DNA from: Ichthyophonus hoferi | Lineage: Eukaryota > Opisthokonta > Ichthyosporea > Ichthyophonida > Ichthyophonidae | DNA length: 12,547 bases | Assembly: GCA_002751075.1 (NCBI GenBank) | Contig: NAOQ01000506.1 | Coordinates: forward strand, 1-12,547 | Direction of reading: 5' to 3' | Shown: positions 1-7,069 of the stretch, one piece after another | Layout: each line of letters opens with the position of its first letter | How positions within the stretch are numbered: the stretch's first letter is position 1 | Made by a program: the position numbers and the translations under genes | Notes under the pieces: generated by a model | What the model was told of the DNA's origin: nothing | Databases searched by the model: none | What the model saw: the letters and a program-made list of their open reading frames with translations, nothing else

Positions 1-80
1 TATACTATATTATATACCCTACTATATATCCCAGTGTACACCTACCCACATACTAATACTACATAACCTTTCATGCGCAG
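1..80 (+). other. 3' end of a GOGAT intron
   Basis: These bases precede the first visible GOGAT exon and end in TGCGCAG. They are rich in A, C and T, with TACTAAT (about 52-58) as a plausible branch site. The exon that follows opens in phase 0 with ALNRLM, matching the family just before [18 protein letters not shown]. Confidence 0.8.
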
Positions 81-3000
81 GCGCTCAACCGTCTTATGCT
101 GACCAACAACTTCCCTGAGTTTACCGGTCGAGTATGTCCGGCCCCGTGCGAAGGGGCCTGTGTGCTAGGTATCAACGAACCGCCTGTGGCAATCAAGTCA
201 ATTGAATGTGCAATTATTGACAAAGGCTTTGAGCAAGGATGGATTACCCCCTACCTCCCTACCGTACGCACTGGGAAAAGAATAGCTATTATTGGTGGAG
301 GGCCAGCCGGAATGGCAGCAGCGGACCAATTAAATAAGATGGGTCATCACGTGACTGTATATGAGAGACAGGATAGGATTGGCGGGCTATTAATGTATGG
401 CATACCCAATATGAAGCTGGATAAGCGAACTGTACAGGTAAGTGAATGGCATCGCATGATATCGCATGATAGAGTGTAATGGCAATGTAGTATAATAATG
501 TACTGTAACAATATAATAGTGTAATGTAATATAATAAAATAGTATAATATAATGTAAGGTTGTATTTAGTATAGGTCTAATCCAGCACAGTGCAACCTTA
601 TAAATGCCTTTTTACTTACATTTTTACCTTTCTTATATATTTTGCTTTTTCTTATATACATCTGTGTATAGTCTGCCATCATAATTTATATACTATAATT
701 ACCTATACACTTGGTATTGGTTATCAGAGCATATCGTATCACCCAAACATATCACTCACATCAATACTTCTTATTCCTCTTTCAAGCCTTTCTTTCTCTT
801 ATTCATATACATTCTACATTCATATATGTATATTATTTCATCTATCTTATTTGGACCTAACATAGACAGCATAATATCTAAATCTCTCCTTTTCTCATCA
901 ACAGCGTCGTGTTGATCTATTGGCGGCCGAAGGAATCACATTCCAAACCAACTGTGATGTAGGTAAGAATGTAGATGTAAAGGAATTATACGACAACGCT
1001 GACGCCATGATTTTGACGGTGGGAGCGACATGGCCAAGAGATCTACCAATAAAGGGCCGTGAACTAAATGGTGTTTACTTTGCGATGGACTTCCTTACCC
1101 CCACAACTAAGGTGAGATATACATACCTACATAGAGATTTTAATGAATTGTTTTGTTTTATTTTATATTGTTTTTTCTCTTTTACTCCTGGAATATTTTT
1201 TGTTATTATTATCATTATTGTTATTACTATTACTATTACTATTATTACTCCATTTAGCTATTTGACTGTGTTTATTTCGTTCATTTCTGTTATATATTAT
1301 ACCAAGCCATATTTTTAAGTGTATCTTAATTATAATTTTCTTAAGGGATTGAACCAAACAAACGCCTATTGTCCCATACTATTTTATGAACTTCTAATAA
1401 AGGTATAACAATAATACTAACCACACCAACACTTTGTTTCCCTTACAGACACTACTAGACAAAGGTCTCTCTGACAGAAACTTTCCTATTGACGCCAAGG
1501 GAAAACACGTAATTGTGATTGGTGGAGGTGACACAGGGAATGATTGTATTGGCACATCTATGCGAATGGGAGCAGCCTCAGTGGTTTCCTTCGAGATCCT
1601 TCCTCCTGCCCCCGCTAGTAGAGCCAATGATAACCCTTGGCCACAGTGGCCTCGTATCTTTAGAGTGGATTACGGTCATGAGGAGGTAAAGTACTGGCCT
1701 GTCTAATTGGTATACATTTTGATTATTGATTATTGGTTGTTATTCTTACATACATTAATACTATAATACCATCATAATATAATATGATATAGTATGATAT
1801 AGTATGGTATCATATATATGCAGCTAATCATGACAGTGGAGGAGTAGTCATATCCATATGTAGATACCGATACATATATCCAAATGTTCATATTAAATAG
1901 TAAACATAAGCTTGTAAGTAGTAGAGGAACTAAAAATGGCTTCCTTTTCTTATAATATAGAAATACTGTGTATATATGTACTAGATGTCTGAAACTATAT
2001 CTCGATCTCTAATTCTATCTCTATCTCTATGTCCATTCCTATCCATATCCATGCAGGTTAAAGCCAAGTTCTCCCGTGATCCCCGCCTATATAATATTAT
2101 GACCAAAGAATTTGTTGGTGATGACAGTGGAAATCTTAAATCTATTACTACAGTAAAAGTGGAGTGGATTAAAGACGAAAAAGGGTAGGTAGTGCCTACT
2201 ACGTGACGCTTGTTAGTTACATAGATATAATATATATGCAGCTGCTAGATTATATTCAATAACTATTGATCGGTCACTCATTGATTCATCTGTAAATAAA
2301 TAAATAAGTGAATAAACAGGTAAATAAATAACTAAATGGACAATAAATGGATAATAAATGAATAAGAAATGGATAATAAATGGATAAATAAATATATAAA
2401 CCAACTTATAATTGTTTGGTCTCCCTGGCAGTGCTTGGAAAATGAGCGAGGTGGCAGGATCGGAACAGACCTTCCAGTGTGATCTCGTATTGTTAGCTAT
2501 GGGCTTCTTAGGTCCTGAAACCTATCTTAGAGAAGCGCTGGGAGTTGAAGTTGACAAACGATCCAATTTCATGACACCACCTAACAAATACAATACCAAT
2601 GTACCTAAGGTTTGTAGATTGCGCTTTTCTTTCCCCCATTTATACATTTCGTTGTAGTGTTTCTTTTTTTTTCTTTTGTTAGCAATAGTTAGTTATCTTG
2701 GTTCCTTGGTTTATGAGATATAATGTAGAGTTTAGTATCAAGATATAAATTATTTTTATTTTAATCTTCACAACATAACTATATATTGATGCAGATCGCT
2801 TTTATGCATTTATCTTTAATTCTAGTCACACATACTCACCCACTACATTAACATACAAAACTAGATGAGCTCCTTTATTTTGTTTTACTCTTATGTTAAT
2901 TTTCATTCAAATACTCAAGTTTAAAAGAATGCATAGCATCACTTCCTGTAAGTTATACTTACGCGTACCTTTTCTTTGCAGTTATACACAGCTGGTGACT

Positions 3001-3164
3001 GTAGAAGAGGCCAATCCCTTATTGTATGGGCTATAAGCGAAGGCCGACAGGCAGCACGCCAAGTGGATATTGATCTAATAGGTAGCACAGTCTTACCTGT
3101 TCCTGGAGGAATTATACCGAGCCGTCAGGAAATTGTTGGCACACCTTTAAAAGTTTGTTCTTAA
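81..3164 (+). CDS. Glutamate synthase (GOGAT), C-terminal GltD-like part, six exons, 5' partial
   Basis: Glutamate synthase makes two glutamates from glutamine and 2-oxoglutarate; this C-terminal part passes electrons from NAD(P)H through FAD and Fe-S clusters. Exons joined by eye: 81-437, 905-1111, 1449-1685, 2057-2184, 2432-2609, 2982-3164 (TAA 3162-3164). Phases agree throughout and give 429 residues. Visible in order, numbered from base 81: Cys 19, 23 and 27 (C-x3-C-x3-C, Fe-S type); first dinucleotide motif GGGPAG at 72-77; '[10 protein letters not shown]'; 'GATWPRDLP'; second motif GGGDTG at 213-218; '[19 protein letters not shown]'; '[10 protein letters not shown]'; and the closing FAD motif '[10 protein letters not shown]' near 373. 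All are hallmarks of the GltD/GOGAT small-subunit family. Introns are GT...AG. The fused large subunit should lie upstream of the window. No lesion is seen. NADH-type is likely from fused eukaryotic homologues but is not proven here. Confidence 0.95.
438..904 (+). other. GOGAT intron, 467 nt
   Basis: The donor is GTAAGT and the acceptor AACAG. The first third is G-rich and C-poor, with a perfect 10-bp tandem duplication (ATCGCATGAT, 451-470) and a degenerate TAATG/TAATA array. From about 600 it is strongly pyrimidine-rich with few G. Open frames inside it (for example 590-865) start without ATG and have the composition of the intron, so I do not call them genes. Confidence 0.85.
484..556 (+). 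repeat. Degenerate pentamer array (TAATA/TAATG)
   Basis: Loose repeats of TAATA, TAATG and AGTATAAT fill this part of the first GOGAT intron. The same 5-base rhythm recurs at 1757-1820, 4084-4217, 10263-10355 and 12455-12547. Confidence 0.6.
1112..1448 (+). other. GOGAT intron, 337 nt, with a trinucleotide repeat and a cryptic exon
   Basis: The donor is GTGAGA and the acceptor CCTTACAG. It holds a (TTA)n-type repeat at about 1202-1248 and an exon-like, open, phase-0 segment at 1346-1402. The last 46 bases contain a perfect TACTAAC branch-site motif (1415-1421). Confidence 0.8.
1202..1248 (+). repeat. Trinucleotide microsatellite (TTA/ACT)n
   Basis: An imperfect run of TTA, TCA and ACT triplets lies inside the intron. 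It gives rise to an Asn/Ser-rich open frame on the other strand that is not a gene. Confidence 0.7.
1686..2056 (+). other. GOGAT intron, 371 nt
   Basis: The donor is GTAAAG and the acceptor CATGCAG. The middle (about 1757-1820) is a TAATA/GATATAGTAT low-complexity array. The 3' end (about 1998-2050) is a CT-rich imperfect CTATCT repeat that serves as an extended pyrimidine tract. I see nothing else in it. Confidence 0.8.
2185..2431 (+). other. GOGAT intron, 247 nt, with AAAT/GGATAATAAAT repeats
   Basis: The donor GTAGGT splits a Gly codon (GG then T) and the acceptor is CTGGCAG. Bases 2292-2398 are a degenerate tetramer and longer-unit repeat of AAAT and GGATAATAAAT types, almost without C. 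Confidence 0.8.
2292..2398 (+). repeat. Degenerate AAAT-type microsatellite
   Basis: Repeated TAAATAAATAAA, AATGGATAATAAAT and similar units run for about 105 bases inside a GOGAT intron. The reverse-strand open frame across it is a by-product of the composition. Confidence 0.7.
2610..2981 (+). other. GOGAT intron, 372 nt
   Basis: The donor is GTTTGT, weaker than the others, and the acceptor is TTCTTTGCAG. The join gives ...TNVPK followed by [10 protein letters not shown], as the family requires. It is AT-rich with T-runs and has no other feature. Confidence 0.8.
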
Positions 3165-3181
3165 ACAGCCCAAGAGCAGTA

Positions 3182-3187
3182 AATAAA
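3182..3187 (+). terminator. AATAAA poly(A) signal of the GOGAT gene
   Basis: A canonical AATAAA lies 18 bases after the GOGAT stop codon, followed by T- and GT-containing sequence. It implies a very short 3' UTR. Confidence 0.7.
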
Positions 3188-4405
3188 GTTATTGATTTGC
3201 AACGAATACTATTGAGGTTATATAGTTGTCACGCTTGCTTTTTAATTGCTTTTTGATTGTTCCATTGATATAACAATGGCTTTTTTCCTATTAAAATCTT
3301 TTCTAATACTAGGTAGGTTAATAGAGGTAGACATGAAAAGCTTGGCATTAGCCTTGTGATAATTGTCAAACGCGTTGGTTTTGGAGGAATCTTTAACCCC
3401 ATTATTAAAAGGACATATGTACTTTAATAGAAAATTCACACACTATATTTTATTCCTGTTTTTGTAAGTACAATATTTGGTTAGCTTTGTTTATGGGAAA
3501 ATATTACAATTTTTTTTGAATACGTTACACTCATTTTTTTGTCTAGTGATTTGCTATTGTGTTCTTAACTGGATATTGGAGAAAAAGACGTTATATTTTA
3601 AAAAGGTTGAATACAGAGACTATGAGAGAAGGCACCCAATCTGCAATATAATAATATATATATGGCAAACTGTGGCAGTTATAACGACTTGTTCAGAGGT
3701 TTTGGAGTTGTCAATTGACTGTTGTGTAATAGGACTATATATATACATTTCTATTATGATATTGTTTAACAAATAATAAACGAATGCAGAGTTTGGTGTC
3801 GTGCAAACATATTCGTAATTGCATATAACGGTAGAGTGTGCTGGAGCCGCAGATGTGTGAGCGGTCAGTGCCTTTATCAGTTATTGCATTGCATTTAAGC
3901 TTAACTTGTTTTATCTTGATAATCCAATACTAATATTTTTTTTATAGAATGACTATTTAGCTGGCCGCCTCATTGATGTAACTGCTCACATTTTGTGTTT
4001 ACAGATCAATCATATCAGGTTGAAAAATATTATGCAATTCAATTATTATGTATAAATTGATCTACCTGTTATCTAGGAGCCCCTGTAATATAATAAAATG
4101 GTAAGATATTGTAATAACGCAATCAAATACAACGTAATACAATGTAATATAATGTAACATAATATATTATAAATTGTCAAAACAGGAGTATTTCAGGTAA
4201 TATAATATAATATAACCTAATGGTAGTGCATTTATAAATATTTGCTTAAATGCTCTATTTCCCGTTCCACATTATACGACTCCCCATCAACCACAGGTCT
4301 TGGGGGAATTTTCCATATTGGTTTCAACCCCATAAAACCAGCTGATTATCAGACATAACGTGTAGTGTTGTAATAAATTTTAAAGTTTATTGTCAAAGCA
4401 CAGTG
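3188..4405. other. AT-rich intergenic region between GOGAT and the lectin gene
   Basis: No convincing gene is visible. An ATG at 3276 in good context (A at -3, G at +4) opens a hydrophobic stretch and meets a canonical donor (GTAGGT, 3313) in phase 1. A strong acceptor-like site (TACTAAT, T-run, ATAG) ends at 3947. A TAATA/GTAAT low-complexity array covers about 4084-4217 and a TATAAATA lies at 4233-4240. A 99-codon open frame at 3477-3776 has no ATG near its start and is not called. Confidence 0.6.
4084..4217 (+). repeat. Degenerate pentamer array (TAATA/GTAAT)
   Basis: Two blocks of GTAATATAATGTAA-type repeats are separated by about 40 bases of ordinary sequence. They match in style the arrays inside the introns. 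Confidence 0.6.
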
Positions 4406-4534
4406 ATGCAACTCATTGCTACACTAATTCTTATTGCCCATATGGGCAATACAGTGGCTAAACAGCAAAAGCAAATTTCCTTAAGCATTAATTTACATAG
4501 CAGCTTGATGGGGGGCAAGGGGAGCACACAATGA
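4406..4534 (+). CDS. Candidate signal-peptide first exon of the lectin gene
   Basis: An ATG at 4406 (G at -3) opens MQLIATLILIAHMGNTVA, then KQQKQ. This is the shape of a secretory signal peptide, with a hydrophobic core and a plausible cleavage site after TVA. The frame runs to TGA at 4532-4534. To join the phase-1 start of the lectin domain exon at 4737 it would need a GC-type donor (GGG|GCAAGG, intron from 4515). That is known but uncommon for introns and its upstream bases fit poorly. A rival first exon with a normal GT donor lies at 3276-3312. A perfect 20-bp palindrome at 4432-4451 falls within the hydrophobic core. Confidence 0.35.
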   Translation: MQLIATLILIAHMGNTVAKQQKQISLSINLHSSLMGGKGSTQ

Positions 4535-4736
4535 ACATAGACATGCTTTTGTGACTTTTTCGAATGCCATTTTTCATGGAAAACCTATACATATTTGCAT
4601 ATTTGATTTTATTGTGACCTTTAACTAATTTTAATTTTGCTATATTCAGTCAGTCATCTTAGTGGCTGGCGCACCGCAAAGTTTGATATATCCAAGGTCG
4701 TGTTTTTGTTTCTTAACTTGGTATCCTATTGTGCAG

Positions 4737-5508
4737 TGCATGGACGTAAAACAGAAATGTCTTCTGTCGACGAACGGGCGAATAGTAATTATGTTATTGA
4801 TGAAAGTTTGAAAACAGTTACCCAAGCTGACGCATGCGACTCAGACCAGCCCTGGTTTCAGGTTGACATGGGCGCCAATTTTATTGTTACAGGACTTCAC
4901 GTATGTTACTAAGATAAATTCTTACTTAAATGCCCAGTAATTACTATACAAATGTCAGATAGCTTTCATTCATACATCCTTCGGCAACCTTATTTGGGCC
5001 TTTTTTGAGTTCAAACACTAGATTTACAGTGTAGTCTTTTTTACATTATTTCCCATTTAGAGACTTGTTGACTTCGTCTAGCTACTTTGCATATGTTGCA
5101 CACATAGCTATATCTTACACTTTCTTTGGACAATAATTACTTCTGTATGGAAGTCCTGGAAGCTTCGCAGTTACTGTGGACGGAAACCCCTACGGCCTTA
5201 AGAAATATAACAACGATTCCATTGGGTTTTTGATGATGGATTTCCCTCTCCAACCATTTGGCAAAAAAATTGAAGATTGAACTGCAAGATGCCCCTAATA
5301 ATGCATTTTTCAAAATAGGAGTGTTGAGGGTGTTTGGAAATGCAGGTAAGTTAACCAATGTGTTTTTGTCCAAGTCTATGTTTAGCAAAGTCTACTATCA
5401 GCTTCTGCCAGTTAAACATTTCAAATTAAATGCCAAGATAAATCTTTAAGGTAACAGTCAAAATAGAAATATGACTTCATGCACATCCGTCTCTCAGGAG
5501 TTAAGTAA
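4737..5508 (+). pseudogene. F5/8 type C (discoidin/fucolectin-like) domain gene with two one-base irregularities
   Basis: The exon at 4737-4900 reads HGRKTEMSS, ANSNYVIDES, then DQPWFQVDMGANFIVTGLH, the usual opening of F5/8C lectin domains (GKxTxxSS, VDG-like site, PWFxVDLG, IxxVxV). The next exon, about 5146-5345, gives YGSPGSFAVTVDGN, a linker, then KLKIELQD and IGVLRVFGNAG, the domain's closing strands. The family binds sugars or lipids outside the cell, usually fucose in the fucolectin branch. Oddities: the intron 4901-5145 starts with GTATGT but ends in TG where AG is expected, although phase and homology join well there. The run of seven A at 5263-5269 shifts the frame, and one fewer A keeps it open. 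A phase-1 acceptor at 5497 then gives a short end (VK, TAA 5506-5508). This is either a recently broken gene or sequence errors. Confidence 0.65.
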
Positions 5509-6799
5509 ACAATTAAAAAAATATAGCTATGTATATAACACAGTAAAAGTAATTATAGTTATGGTAATCAAATTGCTTAATACTAAGTTCTTAAGTATTC
5601 TATATAAAAATGCCATATTTAGAAAGTATAAAAGGTTCTGTCTGAGACGGATTCGGGACTCTTAATTTTGCAGTAATACTGAATAATAGCTAAAAGGTCC
5701 TGGCTCTCCTCAACTTTATGAAGTCTATTCTTCCTGGCTTGAGATTGACAGAAAGATCCTTAGATTTGTTCATTTCCCATGAAAGTGTTATTTTTTACAA
5801 CTGTACCCCTATAGTTAAAACTGCTTTAGTGGGGCCAATACATGGCATACATAAGTAGTTAGCAAATATCCATATGCTCTAAATATGCAGACTATTGGAG
5901 CGACTAAAGTATATTATATTTTACTGCACCCAAGTATTCTAAACAGATTACATAGAATTAGGAAATGTGCTATTATTACTTTATCATATTTATGCGATAC
6001 AAATCAAAGCAATATTTTTATATTAGGGACATACTAATTATACATCGTACATTTTATTGATTCAAGTCAAATTTTCCAATAAGGCGTGCGATTTTTTCTT
6101 TCGTAACTGCACGGAGTTTTAGTCAACTCACTGAGGTGTTCCGCTTTTTCTTGACAGGAAACTACTACATGATTATTCCAGAAAAAGATCACTCATTTAC
6201 TATTATGTATATCAAGACATGGTGATTAGATTAGCCAGTTAAAAACTACACTAAGGTCAATTATTAAAGATATTAATTAACTTTCATCTTCCTAGTATCT
6301 TGTACCCTCCTGTACGATAGTAATTAAAATAGCCATATAACATCTTTGCAAATACATATAATATATAAAGTCCGCCAATCGCAGCTTCGTTATAAACCAT
6401 CCTATAAAATGCTTATTTACTACCATAGCCTAGGGGATATGAGCTATCAGTACTGGAATTCAAATACAGTCATGTTTTTATACAATTGTTTACCCAGAGT
6501 CTTATTCGCTTAGCTAAATAATTTGAGGATTTGAGGCAATAAGGTAATTATTAGTTTAGGAGAAATTATCAAATAATTAATGATTATAGCGCTTAACAAT
6601 TATGATCAAATATTGCTTTAACTCGAAATGTTACAAATGGTAGAAGTAAATCAATACCAGATTACTAGATCATCCTTTTGTAGGTCTACGCATAATTTTT
6701 TATTTTTTATTTCCCGAAAAAAATGCACAAGACAACTGCATAATATGCTATACATCTCACCAGTGGCGCTTTATTTGGTAATGATACCAGTCTTTAATC
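5509..6799. other. AT-rich intergenic region
   Basis: I see no supported gene. ATTAAA at about 5511 could be a poly(A) signal for the lectin gene. A good pyrimidine tract and acceptor (TTTTTCTTGACAG, ending 6157) precede a 21-codon stretch in the lectin's splice phase, listed separately. Open frames at 5471-5665 and 6628-6819 are short, AT-driven and unlike any family I know. Confidence 0.6.
6158..6225 (+). other. Possible alternative terminal exon of the lectin gene
   Basis: After the acceptor at 6157, phase 1 (the phase of the donor at 5346) gives Gly then NYYMIIPEKDHSF and a stop at 6223-6225. The match in phase and the strong pyrimidine tract are the only support. The nearer acceptor at 5497 is an equally valid end. 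Confidence 0.2.
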
Positions 6800-6835
6800 T
6801 GTTATTTTACTTATTTTAATCTATAGCACTTTACT

Positions 6836-6896
6836 ATGACGTTATTATAACGTCATGATAAATAGAACGGCTAATTGCATTGCACGTGTACGCGTA
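6836..6896. promoter_or_regulatory. Candidate POLR1C promoter cluster: CRE-like inverted repeat, E-box, ACGCGT box
   Basis: Bases 6836-6845 (ATGACGTTAT) and 6847-6856 (ATAACGTCAT) are perfect inverted arms around one base, each carrying a TGACGT/ACGTCA half-site of the CREB/ATF bZIP type. CACGTG (E-box) is at 6883-6888 and TACGCGTA, containing ACGCGT, at 6889-6896. They lie 174-234 bases upstream of the POLR1C start. E-boxes upstream of ribosome-biogenesis genes are common in several eukaryotes. Use here is inferred. Confidence 0.4.
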
Positions 6897-7041
6897 ATGG
6901 GAAAAATAAGCCTATTGTGGTATTGATATTATGTACTGTATACATAGTGCACATATTCAGACGCACAAATAACATTGCTTGGGTTTTGGGCTGTGTATAA
7001 GTATCACAGTTTCAGTAGATTCCTCGATTACATTTTCTCAT

Positions 7042-7066
7042 TATATATAATTATATATAAATATAA
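7042..7066 (+). promoter_or_regulatory. TATA-rich stretch just before the POLR1C start
   Basis: Two copies of TTATATATAA (7041-7060) run almost up to the ATG at 7070. If this were a working TATA box the 5' UTR would be almost absent, so it may equally be AT-rich leader DNA. Confidence 0.25.
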
Positions 7067-7069
7067 AAC

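Noticed and set aside
590-865. 91-codon open frame, + strand
   Set aside because: It lies in a GOGAT intron, starts with a non-ATG codon, and is Ile/Leu/Ser/Tyr-rich as expected from a T/C-rich intron.
1163-1357. Asn/Ser-rich open frame, - strand
   Set aside because: It is the reverse reading of a (TTA)n microsatellite in an intron.
2213-2404. 63-codon hydrophobic open frame, - strand
   Set aside because: It is the reverse reading of an AAAT-type microsatellite intron.
3242-3439. 65-codon open frame, - strand
   Set aside because: It has no ATG at its start, no family resemblance and no splice or promoter context.
3477-3776. 99-codon hydrophobic open frame, + strand
   Set aside because: It starts at TTG with no ATG until its last residues. 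It is Ile/Leu/Phe/Tyr-rich in AT-rich DNA and resembles nothing I know.
5471-5665. 64-codon open frame with ATG, + strand
   Set aside because: It is Lys/Ile-rich and driven by AT content, and it overlaps the lectin's likely last intron and terminal exon. No homology is recognised.
6628-6819. 63-codon open frame with ATG and a hydrophobic tail
   Set aside because: Length and composition are within chance for AT-rich intergenic DNA, and no family is recognised.
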